A DNA stretch of 64,000 nt from Lacisediminihabitans changchengi. GTDB lineage: Bacteria > Actinomycetota > Actinomycetes > Actinomycetales > Microbacteriaceae. The number at the start of each line of letters is the position of its first letter. The stretch's first letter is position 1. This document shows positions 41,577 through 48,964 of the stretch, one piece after another. The notes beneath the pieces are model-generated. The model saw only the letters and a list, made by a program, of their open reading frames with translations. It had not been told where the DNA came from and made no database searches. A program made the translations under genes and the position numbers. The stretch covers positions 372,001 to 436,000 of the forward strand of contig NZ_JAEPES010000002.1 of the NCBI RefSeq assembly GCF_016634425.1, given 5' to 3'.

Positions 41577-42108
41577 TTCTGCCCTCTCTGTCGAAGGTGA
41601 TGTCTGGGGTGTCGAGAGCTGCGCCGAGTTTGCCGAGCGCGTCGCTGACATAGCGCTTGACCGTTCCCGGGCTGATGCCCAGTTGGTCGGCCACATCGGC
41701 GATCGTGAGGTCGTCGTAGTAGCGCAATACGATGCAGGCTCGCTCGCGCGGGCTGAGTAAGGCGAGGTGGCCGTCGAGGTCGACGCGCGCATCGGTGGCG
41801 GGCGCGCTCGACTCTTGCAATTCCGGGGTCGCCGCGAAGTGCTCGATCCGGCGCCAGCGGCTGGTGCGGCGGCCACCGTCGAGATAGCTGTTGAGGATGG
41901 CGCGGCGCACGTATGCCTCCGCGCTTGCCACCGAGAACCCGTTGCGCAGCCGACCGAATGTCTTCACCAGGGCGTCCTGCACCAGATCGGCGGCGTCATC
42001 GTTGTTGCCGCTGATCAGGCGGGCGTAGCGAGTGAGGGCGTCGCCGCGCTCGGCGACCAGCGTCGTCAGGACGGCGCGCCAGCCGTCATCCGTCTGCGCG
42101 GTCGTCAT
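41566..42108 (-). CDS. ECF RNA polymerase sigma factor
   Basis: A 180-residue ECF sigma. Region 2: ALTRYARLISGNNDDAADLVQDALVKTFGRLR (residues 23-55); region 4: LDGHLALLSPRERACIVLRYYDDLTIADVADQLGISPGTVKRYVSDALGKL (about 115-165). No extra C-terminal domain is present. The type resembles the small SigE-like group of Streptomyces and relatives (about 170-180 residues). The membrane protein encoded next overlaps it by 11 bp. A GGAAC motif about 25 bases before the ATG could be a self-recognised -35, but its partner -10 is unclear. Confidence 0.88.
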   Translation of the reverse strand: MTTAQTDDGWRAVLTTLVAERGDALTRYARLISGNNDDAADLVQDALVKTFGRLRNGFSVASAEAYVRRAILNSYLDGGRRTSRWRRIEHFAATPELQESSAPATDARVDLDGHLALLSPRERACIVLRYYDDLTIADVADQLGISPGTVKRYVSDALGKLGAALDTPDITFDREGRNAQ

Positions 42109-42423
42109 GTCTTCATACTTCGGGTCACACGTGTTCCTGTCTTTTCTCTTGCACCTGTCTACTTGCTAAGACGCACGGGGATCGCAAAAGGTTGGGGCGG
42201 ATGCTGCGCAGCCTCGGTAGCCCGTCGTTCACTGAGCTTGTCGAAGGGTTCTGAATTGGGTCCCTGAGCGTGTCGAAGGGCGGCAGTATTTCGGTCCCTG
42301 AGCGTGTCGAAGGGTGGCCCTCTTTTCCTCCACAGGTAGCCCGGCGTGGTGGGTTATAAACAGGGTCTGGTCAGCATTATTCATACTCCTTCGAATGTCG
42401 GTGGTCGCTGCGACAATCGGGTC
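42109..42423. other. Divergent intergenic region with three CCCTGAGC repeats
   Basis: 315 bp between the sigma factor and the HNH gene. It contains three copies of CCCTGAGCNTGTCGAAGGG spaced 32-34 bp apart (42230-42248, 42262-42280, 42296-42314). GACAAT (42412-42417) lies 6 nt before the HNH ATG, again a leaderless arrangement. No gene was seen. Confidence 0.65.
42230..42314. repeat. CCCTGAGCNTGTCGAAGGG motif, copies 2-4
   Basis: CACTGAGCTTGTCGAAGGG at 42230, CCCTGAGCGTGTCGAAGGG at 42262 and the identical 19-mer at 42296. Copy 1 is at 36783. Confidence 0.8.
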
Positions 42424-43788
42424 ATGAAGGTCTCCACCGACGCATTGGCCGCCCATCTCGCGGCCCTGGCGCAGGCGTGGGACGACACCATCGTTGACCA
42501 ACCCGGCATGCTGTTGCAGTTGATCGGGGAGCTGGCGGCGGTGCAGCGTCGCATCGATGCGCTGCGGGTTGCAGTTGCGGGAGAACTTGCGGACTTGTCC
42601 GCTGCCCACCGCGGCGGCGAGGGGATGGCGCGCCGGGCCGGACATTCCCGACCCGGCTCGTATCTGGCCGAGCTGTGGCAGATCAGCGTCGCCGAAGCAA
42701 CCAGGCTGTGTGAGCTGGGTCTGGCAACGCGGCAACGGACCGCCTTGGACGGCTCGCTATTGCCGGCCCGATACCCGGCTGTGGGCGAGGCGATCGGCGC
42801 CGGGTCGGTCGGGGTGGAGGCGGCCGTGGTGATCGTGCGGGAACTGGACCAGGCCGCCCCCTTCTGCTCGGCCGAAGCGCGCGCGGCGGGGGAGCGACTG
42901 CTGGTGGAGCATGCGCAGGGGTTGACGGTGAAGCAGGTGCAGGGGGTGGGCCGGCAGGTGCGGGACCGACTGGATGAGGACGGTGCCGAATCCCGGGATG
43001 TGATCCGGAGGCAGCGACGGGCGCTGTCGTGGGTGACTGAACCGGATGGGATGGTGCGTCTGGTCTGGGTGATGCCCCCAGAAACCGCAGGGCTAGTGCG
43101 AGCCGGGATAGATCAGCTCGTGGGCGAGCAGTTGCGGGCTGCCCGCGACCGGGTTCCCGAATCCGCGGCACCGGCCGCATTGGCCGACACCGGGTTCGTC
43201 GACAGTGATGATCGGACCATGCCGCACCGCCGCGCCGACGCGGCCGAAGACCTGTTCCGGCAGGCGGTCAACTGCACGTGCGGTGCTGGTCGGGGTGGTG
43301 GTAGTCCGTTGGTGACGATGATCGTGCGGATGAGCCTCGACCAGTTACGCGACGGCCTCGGTGCCGCCCAGATCGATGGGATCGATGCCGGGATCTCCGC
43401 CACCCGGGCGCGAATCCTGGCGGCAGATGCGAACATCATCCCGATTGTGCTCGGCGGTGCCGGGGAAGTCCTTGATCTGGGCAGGTCGCGGCGACTATTC
43501 AGCCCCGCCCAACGCCACGCGTTGGCCGAAACGTATGGCGGGTGCGCGTTCCCGGCCTGCGGTCACCCACCCAGCTACACCGAAGCCCACCACCTCCACT
43601 GGTGGTCCAGCGGTGGGGTAACGGATCTGGACAACGGGATCCCGTTGTGTTCGTTCCACCACCACCGCATCCACGACGACGGGTGGGAAATCCAACTTCG
43701 GGAGCAGGTGCCGTATTTCATCCCGCCACCCTGGATCGACCCCGACCAAACACCCCGACGAGGAGGAAAGGTGGTGATAACGATGTGA
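42424..43788 (+). CDS. DUF222/13E12 repeat family protein with HNH endonuclease domain
   Basis: A 454-residue protein. The N-terminal two thirds are helical DUF222 (13E12) sequence: HSRPGSYLAELWQISVAEATRLCELG, and VGVEAAVVIVRELDQAAPF. The C-terminal HNH nuclease is GCAFPACGHPPSYTEAHHLHWWSSGGVTDLDNGIPLC (read in two halves) ending FHHHRIHDDGWEI, with the paired Cys, HH and N of the zinc-finger-like nuclease. Such genes are present in many copies in actinobacterial genomes. Their function is not established; suggestions include DNA processing or selfish spread. The chosen ATG (42424) lies 6 nt after GACAAT. Confidence 0.88.
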   Translation: MKVSTDALAAHLAALAQAWDDTIVDQPGMLLQLIGELAAVQRRIDALRVAVAGELADLSAAHRGGEGMARRAGHSRPGSYLAELWQISVAEATRLCELGLATRQRTALDGSLLPARYPAVGEAIGAGSVGVEAAVVIVRELDQAAPFCSAEARAAGERLLVEHAQGLTVKQVQGVGRQVRDRLDEDGAESRDVIRRQRRALSWVTEPDGMVRLVWVMPPETAGLVRAGIDQLVGEQLRAARDRVPESAAPAALADTGFVDSDDRTMPHRRADAAEDLFRQAVNCTCGAGRGGGSPLVTMIVRMSLDQLRDGLGAAQIDGIDAGISATRARILAADANIIPIVLGGAGEVLDLGRSRRLFSPAQRHALAETYGGCAFPACGHPPSYTEAHHLHWWSSGGVTDLDNGIPLCSFHHHRIHDDGWEIQLREQVPYFIPPPWIDPDQTPRRGGKVVITM

Positions 43789-43836
43789 GCCAGGCACAGC
43801 GGCGGCCCTGCGCGCACCACGACCGATGCTGAGCCG

Positions 43837-43926
43837 GTCAGACACAGTGCATTAGTCAGACGCAGTGCATTAGTCAGGCGCGGTGCATTGGTCAGGCGCG
43901 GTGCATTGGTCAGGCGCAGTGCATTA
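43837..43926. repeat. Tandem repeat, five 18-bp units, ending in the stop codon of the flavoprotein gene
   Basis: Units begin at 43837, 43855, 43873, 43891 and 43909; consensus GTCAGRCGCRGTGCATTR. The last unit ends at 43926 and supplies TTA (TAA on the minus strand), the stop codon of the BBE-type gene. Confidence 0.88.
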
Positions 43927-45474
43927 GAACGACTGCGGTTGACTGAAGAACCCGGTCGGATCGTATTTCTTGCGCACCGCAGCCAAGCGGGTTTTGTTCG
44001 CCTTGAAGTAGCTTTCGAGCGGGTCGGTGAGCGATGCATCCGCGTAGTTGACGTAGGCACCATCGCCCCACTGGGGCACCAGCGCCGCGCGGAAGCCCCG
44101 CACGAACGCATCCAACGGAGCCGGATCGACCCCGTCGGCAAACGTGGCGGTGTACTGCACCGTCATGAGCGCGGAGCGGTGCGGGAAAGCGGTGGCGTCG
44201 GCCGCGAGCGCTCCCACCTGGCCGCCCAGGGCGTCCATCGAGATCCCGCCCTCCTTCATCCCCGGTACCGATTTTGCCGACGCGACCTGCGCAATCAAAG
44301 TCTGGATGCCGCTTGCGTCCAGCGGCTGGTAGGCCACATGCGAGGTGGCTGCGAACGACTCCCGCTTCAGCGATCCACCCGAACCGGTGTTGCACTGCGC
44401 GATCGGTACGGCGGCGCAGCCGGCGTACGACAGCATCGCGTCTCGATAACTGTGCTGCGATGACCCGTTGTGTGTGGGTGTGCCGGCGCCGGCGATGATC
44501 GGCGCCAACTGTGCCTGCAGCTCGGCGGCGGCGCCCAGCCAGGTGCCGGAGAGGAATACTCCGATGCCGTTGTTGTAGTTCGCCCCTGTGAGCAGTTTCA
44601 GCGTCGACCACAGCTTGGGATCCGCGGTCGGAGCCCAACTCTGCCACGCCCTGACCACCGCGGCAGCGGATGCGGCGGGCCAGGTCAGCGAGAACATCGT
44701 GACGGTCGGCGCCGGTTGAGTGGCGAAGGTCAGCGAGGTCACCACACCGAGATGTCCACCGCCACCGCCGCGACAGGCCCAGAACAGGTCGGCATCGGTC
44801 TTGGCGGTCGCGGTGTGCACCGTGCCGTCCGCGGTGACGATCTCCACCGCGGTCAGGGAGTCGCAGGTCAAACCATACGCACGGGTGAGCACACCGACCC
44901 CGCCGCCGAGGGTGAGACCGGTGATCCCCACCGTGGCACAGGATCCCGCAGCGATCGATCGCCCCTTTGCCCCGATGGTGTCGTAGACAACGGCGAGGGA
45001 GGCACCGGCCCCAAGGGTGACGGTGTTGTCAGCAGCGAGCGTGATCGCGTCGAGCGGCCGAACATCGATGACGAGCGAGGGCTTCACGTCGGTGCCAGCG
45101 GCGCCACCCGCGGAGTATCCGGGATAACCGTGGCCGCCGGCGCGGAGGGCGACCGGGATTCGGTATCGGGCGGCGAAGGCCAGCGCGGCCGCGACATCCT
45201 TCGCCGATACGGCGCTCAGCACCGCGAGCGGCATCGCCGCGTCCCAGCGAGGGTTTTCGACCAGTTTCACGGTGGCGTAGTCCGCGGTGCCGGGGAGCGC
45301 GAGAGCGCCGGTTACGGTCGAGGCGAGCTCCGACCAGTTCGGAGGTCCGACCGGCGTCGGTGATGCGCTCGGCGCGGGCGCGCTCGGGGTGCACGCGGTC
45401 AGCAGAGTCGCGGTACCGAGTGCGCCTACGGTCAGTCCGGCGGCGAGCACCGAGCGTCGGGTCGGCTGCGTCAT
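43924..45474 (-). CDS. Tat-exported FAD-linked oxidase, berberine bridge enzyme (BBE) type
   Basis: A 516-residue flavoprotein. The N-terminus TRRSVLAAGLTVGALGTATLLTAC is a twin-arginine signal with a lipobox ending in Cys, so a Tat-exported lipoprotein is likely. An Ala/Pro/Ser linker leads to the FAD-binding PCMH domain with RAGGHGYPGYS (8-alpha-histidyl His) and GSCATVGITGLTLGGGVG (6-S-cysteinyl Cys), which suggests bicovalent FAD. The BBE C-terminal end is YVNYADASLTDPLESYFKANKTRL...KKYDPTGFFSQPQSF. GAGG precedes the ATG. Substrates in this family are sugars, alcohols and alkaloids. Tandem repeats flank both ends of the gene. Confidence 0.9.
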   Translation of the reverse strand: MTQPTRRSVLAAGLTVGALGTATLLTACTPSAPAPSASPTPVGPPNWSELASTVTGALALPGTADYATVKLVENPRWDAAMPLAVLSAVSAKDVAAALAFAARYRIPVALRAGGHGYPGYSAGGAAGTDVKPSLVIDVRPLDAITLAADNTVTLGAGASLAVVYDTIGAKGRSIAAGSCATVGITGLTLGGGVGVLTRAYGLTCDSLTAVEIVTADGTVHTATAKTDADLFWACRGGGGGHLGVVTSLTFATQPAPTVTMFSLTWPAASAAAVVRAWQSWAPTADPKLWSTLKLLTGANYNNGIGVFLSGTWLGAAAELQAQLAPIIAGAGTPTHNGSSQHSYRDAMLSYAGCAAVPIAQCNTGSGGSLKRESFAATSHVAYQPLDASGIQTLIAQVASAKSVPGMKEGGISMDALGGQVGALAADATAFPHRSALMTVQYTATFADGVDPAPLDAFVRGFRAALVPQWGDGAYVNYADASLTDPLESYFKANKTRLAAVRKKYDPTGFFSQPQSF

Positions 45475-45962
45475 CGAACCTCGTATTCTCGCCTGACTGC
45501 CAAGCGAAACTGACTGCCAAGCGAAACTGACTGCCAATCGAAACTGACCACCAAGCGAGACTGACTGCCAAGCGAAACTGGTGACCATCACAAGGATCAC
45601 GATGCTGGATTCGCCGCTACCGACCCGCTCCGGGGGGTGGGCTCGGCGAAGTAACCACAATCCGCCGAGCCCCGGTCGCCTCACCTCGGATCAGGAAGAA
45701 AGGGGCGACCACAACGAATGCTAACCCACCGCTCGCCGCGCGCAAGGAGTGTTTGGGCCATTGAGAGGACGTGCAGAAAGCTGGGCGTGAACGCGATGAC
45801 CGACGGAGTAAATTCTTTCCCGCGTGGAAAAAAGCGGGTCGAAAAAGGGGCCTCTCGCGGCGCAGGCGACATGCCCCACGCCGGGTTACTCCGAACGGCG
45901 ATATGTCGCAACCCCCGAGCCCGGCGCGGCGGCCGGCCCGGTCGCGACCTAGAGTTGTGGGC
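45475..45962. other. Non-coding interval of 488 bp
   Basis: The region opens with a 17-bp tandem repeat (45494-45580). I found no convincing gene in the rest. An open frame of 82 codons at 45718-45966 has no ribosome site and no recognised motif. Around 45800-45850 there is a locally AT-rich stretch with CCCGC and GCGGG around GTGGAAAAAA, which could be a small hairpin of unknown use. Confidence 0.5.
45494..45580. repeat. Tandem repeat, five 17-bp units upstream of the BBE-type gene
   Basis: Units start at 45494, 45511, 45528, 45545 and 45562; consensus TGACTGCCAAGCGAAAC, with two units diverged by one to four bases. The array lies 20-105 bp upstream of the start codon. Confidence 0.88.
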
Positions 45963-45965
45963 GTG
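45950..45965 (+). promoter_or_regulatory. Leaderless-type -10 of the lipoprotein gene at 45963
   Basis: TAGAGT (45950-45955) is followed after 7 nt by GTG at 45963. Confidence 0.5.
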
Positions 45966-46391
45966 AAAATGCGAGCTCTCGGTATCCCTGTGCTCGGAGC
46001 AGCACTTCTCATCGCGCTGAGCGGATGCTCGGCGCCGCAAACCGAGACACGGTGCGATCCCGGTGCCCTCGCCGCCACCCCGAACGTCGTCGCGCCGGGA
46101 GAGACGGTCACTGTGACGGCCGCCCCCGTTGCCTGCGCGATCGAATTCACCGCCGGTCGCCGGTACACCCTCGATCTCGGATACGTGGGCGACAGTGGAG
46201 TTCTCTGGTCGGGCGACGTGCGGGTGGCCGCCGATGGATCGTTTAGCACAGTGGTGCGGATTCCGCGCGACGTTCCGCCCGGGCAGGCCTACCTGCGCGT
46301 CGCCGACGGCTACCAGCCCAGCTGTGATGACACCGGCGCCTGCGTCGACGACAGCGTCAGCATCCGCGTGGCCGCTCCCGCGGGTCAGTGA
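45963..46391 (+). CDS. Small secreted lipoprotein of unknown function
   Basis: A 142-residue protein with a lipoprotein signal peptide (KMRALGIPVLGAALLIALSGC, lipobox LSGC). The mature part is a short beta-sandwich-like sequence: VAPGETVTVTAAPVACAIEFT, then DVRVAADGSFSTVVRIPRDVPPGQAYLRVADG, the pattern of an Ig-like/bacterial surface domain. Four to five Cys besides the lipid Cys (TETRC, VACAIEF, QPSCDD, GACVDD) suggest disulfides. No specific family is recognised. The start is GTG 45963 with a -10 element 7 nt before it; ATG 45969 is two codons later. Confidence 0.78.
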   Translation: MKMRALGIPVLGAALLIALSGCSAPQTETRCDPGALAATPNVVAPGETVTVTAAPVACAIEFTAGRRYTLDLGYVGDSGVLWSGDVRVAADGSFSTVVRIPRDVPPGQAYLRVADGYQPSCDDTGACVDDSVSIRVAAPAGQ

Positions 46392-46413
46392 GCAGTTCGC
46401 CGGGCTTCGGCAA

Positions 46414-47262
46414 TTACGGCAGCGTGCCGACCGCCACAGTCGCCTCGCGCTCGTCCGAGTGAACGGAATGGGCGTCGAAGCCGCCCTCTCGTAACAGGCG
46501 AACGGTCGTCGCAGCCTGGTGAGCGCTGGTTTCGATGAGCACGGTCGAACCCGCCGCCAACCAGCGACGCGACTCGGCGATGATGCGGCGCTGCAGGTCG
46601 AGCCCGTCGGCGCCCCCGTCGAGAGCAACCCGGTGTTCGTGGTCCCGGGCTTCCGAGGGCATGGTGGCGATGTCATCCGTCGGCACATATGGCGCGTTCG
46701 CCACCAGGATGTCGACCCGGCCGAGCAGGGTCGGCGGCAGCGGGGCGAACAGGTCGCCCGTGAACACGGTGCCGCGATCGGCGAGATTTTGGCGCGCGTA
46801 CGCGGTGGCGTCGGGGTCGATATCGCTCGCTATCAGCTCGCTGGCCGGCAGTGCCGCGCCGATCGCCGCGGCGACGGCCCCGGTTCCGCAGCACAGGTCG
46901 ACGACCACCGGATGCGCGGTCTGCGCGGCGAGGATCGCCCGCTCCGCGAGAAACTCGGTTCTGCGTCGCGGCACGAATACCCCCGGCCCGACGGCGATGC
47001 GGAGTCCGGCAAACTCGGCCCAGCCGAGCAGGTGTTCGAGCGGCAGCCCCGCCACGCGCTGGGCGATGAGCGCCTCGAGCTTGTCGAGGTCCAGATGCTG
47101 GTTGCCGGCAGCACGCTTCTCGCCGGCACGATGCTTCTCGCGGGCGCTGCCGGAGACGGATGTCGCGGCCTCCACCAGCAGCGTCGCTTCCTCCTCTGCG
47201 AACACACAGCCGGCCGCGCGCAGCCGGGTAACGACGTCGGCGGGAGGTTCGGGCGCGGTCAT
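46414..47262 (-). CDS. PrmC-related putative protein-glutamine N5-methyltransferase (NAPY variant)
   Basis: A 282-residue SAM-dependent methyltransferase with the PrmC architecture: an N-terminal helical part, then [33 protein letters not shown] (the target-binding region), the SAM motif VVDLCCGTGAVAAAIGAAL and, at the catalytic motif IV, ANAPYVP instead of the NPPY of PrmC/HemK. This matches a known PrmC-related actinobacterial family (TIGR03704) of unknown substrate. The genuine PrmC of this genome is at 61933-62853. CATGCT lies 6 nt before the ATG (47262), suggesting a leaderless start. It ends 23 bp from the convergent lipoprotein gene. Confidence 0.85.
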   Translation of the reverse strand: MTAPEPPADVVTRLRAAGCVFAEEEATLLVEAATSVSGSAREKHRAGEKRAAGNQHLDLDKLEALIAQRVAGLPLEHLLGWAEFAGLRIAVGPGVFVPRRRTEFLAERAILAAQTAHPVVVDLCCGTGAVAAAIGAALPASELIASDIDPDATAYARQNLADRGTVFTGDLFAPLPPTLLGRVDILVANAPYVPTDDIATMPSEARDHEHRVALDGGADGLDLQRRIIAESRRWLAAGSTVLIETSAHQAATTVRLLREGGFDAHSVHSDEREATVAVGTLP

Positions 47263-47291
47263 CCGTTCAGCATGGCACCCCGGCCTGCCGA

Positions 47292-47942
47292 TCAGGGCCA
47301 GACGACTTTCGCGATCTCGCCGATCAGACCGTTGGTCGCAAAGTTCGCCTGTCCGACGAAGATCCAGGTGGTGCCGCGCAGGAAGTAGGTTTTCGCGTCA
47401 TCGACCGGGTACTGCTCGTCTTTGGTGATGCGCTGGCACTGCTGCCCCCCGTACTTGGTCGCGCAGGTGAAGCCCTCGCCGGGAAGCGAGGCGAGGTAGC
47501 CGGCCGCCACCGCGGCATCCACCGTTCCGATGGTGGCCTCGAGGTAGGTGATGTCGGCGTTCGGGTCGCGCCAGATGCAGTGCAGCTGGGCTGCACTCGC
47601 GAGTACCTCGTCGACGGCAGCTCCCGCCGGGGGAGTGAGCGGGGTTACAGCGCCGGTCGTGCCAGGCTCCGCGACGGCCGGGTCGTTGAGCGGAGTCGTG
47701 CCGAAGGTGCTCGCATAAACGGTGGAACCGACGATGGCCTTGCAGTCCTTCGGGATCGTCGCGACCTCGGCTGCGGACGAGGCCGATGCACTGGGGGACG
47801 GGGAGCTGGAGGGGCCGCCGGCCGACGCGGACGGTGAGGCGGACCCGCTCGGTGCGGCGGAAGGAAAGCTGCACCCACTCAGCAGCAGAACTCCGAGAGT
47901 GACGGCGATGGCGGCCCTGATAGTCGGGCGTTGAGCAGACAT
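47292..47942 (-). CDS. Lipoprotein with Ser/Pro-rich linker, DUF3558-like domain
   Basis: A 216-residue lipoprotein: signal peptide ending LLLSGC, a Ser/Pro/Ala-rich linker of about 40 residues, then a Cys-containing domain with IPKDCKAIVG, LHCIWRDPNADITYLEATIG and FTCATKYGGQQCQRI. The C-x-W pattern and late helix-strand order resemble DUF3558 lipoproteins. It has the same design as the lipoprotein at 49766-50422. GGAG precedes the ATG. It faces the cell exterior, bound to the membrane; function unknown. Confidence 0.78.
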   Translation of the reverse strand: MSAQRPTIRAAIAVTLGVLLLSGCSFPSAAPSGSASPSASAGGPSSSPSPSASASSAAEVATIPKDCKAIVGSTVYASTFGTTPLNDPAVAEPGTTGAVTPLTPPAGAAVDEVLASAAQLHCIWRDPNADITYLEATIGTVDAAVAAGYLASLPGEGFTCATKYGGQQCQRITKDEQYPVDDAKTYFLRGTTWIFVGQANFATNGLIGEIAKVVWP

Positions 47943-48125
47943 GCGGTCTCCGTGGGCTCGAGTGTTCGCGACGAACAGGTGCCCTCGGGTGGGCGAGTTG
48001 CCTCAGCATATTGCGCGGGGGATCGACGCCGGATAACGATTCGGGCCGGTTGCGACCGCGCCGCCGACGTCATCCGGGAGATCACGGACACGGCAACGGG
48101 CTGCGCAAGATCAGGGCTTGTGATG

Positions 48126-48200
48126 TGGTGCCCCCAGGCAGATTCGAACTGCCGCCCCTGCCTCCGGAGGGCAGTGCTCTATCCCCTGAGCTATGGGGGC
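48126..48200 (-). tRNA. tRNA-Arg (CCG anticodon)
   Basis: On the minus strand it folds as a complete cloverleaf of 72 nt plus encoded CCA: acceptor GCCCCCA/TGGGGGC, D arm GCTC...GAGC, anticodon arm CTGCC-CTCCGGA-GGCAG with anticodon CCG, variable loop of 4 and T arm GGCAG-TTCGAAT-CTGCC. It decodes CGG. Confidence 0.95.
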
Positions 48201-48227
48201 CCAGGCGCTCATCTACGGTAGCAGTTC

Positions 48228-48242
48228 TAGGCTGACCCCATG
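48228..48242 (+). promoter_or_regulatory. Leaderless-type -10 of pdxH
   Basis: TAGGCT (48228-48233) lies 6 nt before ATG 48240. It starts 27 bp beyond the 5' end of the divergent tRNA gene. Confidence 0.55.
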
Positions 48243-48899
48243 ACCCAAGCCGACTGGCGTGACCGCCTGCGAAATCTTCCCGTTTTCAGCGGCACACTGC
48301 CGGATTTCGATCCGGATGCCGCCCCAACAGACCCGCTCGACCTGTTCGAGGAGTGGCTGGGCTTCGCCATCGACTCGGGCGTCTCGCAGCCGCAGGCCAT
48401 GGCGCTGGCGACCGCCGGTAGCTCCGGCGATCCGTCGGTGCGCACCCTTCTGCTCAAAGACATCACCGCGGAAGGGCTGTGGTTCGCGACCCTGTCGACG
48501 AGCCCGAAGGGGCACGACCTGGCGCAGAATCCGCGCGCCTCCGTGGTGCTGTACTGGCGCGAGCAGGGGCGGCAGATCAGGGTGAGTGGAGCGGTGGAGG
48601 CCGGGTCGCGCGAGCTTGCCGAAAGCGACTTCTTGCGGCGGCATCCGAACGCCAGGGCGATCGCCGCGGTCGGGACACAAAGCCAGCCCATCGCCGACCA
48701 AGCGGTCTACGATCGAGCGATCGCGGAGCAGCAGGCGCGCATCGCGGCGAATCCCGACTACGTTCCCGAAGACTGGGTGGCGTATCTCCTGCGTCCGCAG
48801 ACCTGGGAGTTCTGGCAGGCCGCTCGCGAGCGCGACCAAGTGCGGCTGCGCTACAGCAGGAACGGCGATCAGTGGAGCCGCGACATCCTCTGGCCGTAG
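48240..48899 (+). CDS. pdxH: Pyridoxine/pyridoxamine 5'-phosphate oxidase
   Basis: A 219-residue FMN-binding split-barrel protein that oxidises pyridoxamine/pyridoxine phosphate to PLP. The core pattern is PQAMALATAGSSGDPSVRTLLLKDITAEGLWFATLSTSPKGHDLAQNPRASVVLYWREQGRQIRVSGAVE (read as several motifs): VRTLLLKDIT and KGHDLAQNP are FMN contacts. The C-terminal dimerisation domain (TWEFWQAARERDQVRLRY and W-x-R-x-x-LWP end) is complete. PLP made here is needed by MetY, LysA and ThrC encoded in the window. A PdxH-like paralogue of other substrate is less likely because the C-terminal R-x-H/RLRY element is intact. Confidence 0.87.
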   Translation: MTQADWRDRLRNLPVFSGTLPDFDPDAAPTDPLDLFEEWLGFAIDSGVSQPQAMALATAGSSGDPSVRTLLLKDITAEGLWFATLSTSPKGHDLAQNPRASVVLYWREQGRQIRVSGAVEAGSRELAESDFLRRHPNARAIAAVGTQSQPIADQAVYDRAIAEQQARIAANPDYVPEDWVAYLLRPQTWEFWQAARERDQVRLRYSRNGDQWSRDILWP

Positions 48900-48964
48900 C
48901 TGCGGTTGCCCACGCGATCGTCTCTCGACACGTGAGCGAAACACCGGCGTGTCATCATCGGGGA

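Noticed and set aside
42424..43788. HNH gene as part of a mobile element or intron
   Set aside because: It is a 13E12-type chromosomal family. There are no terminal repeats, integrase or interrupted host gene around it.
45718..45966. Small 82-codon gene
   Set aside because: It has no ribosome site or -10 at proper spacing, no recognised motif and poor codon pattern; it overlaps the promoter of the lipoprotein gene.
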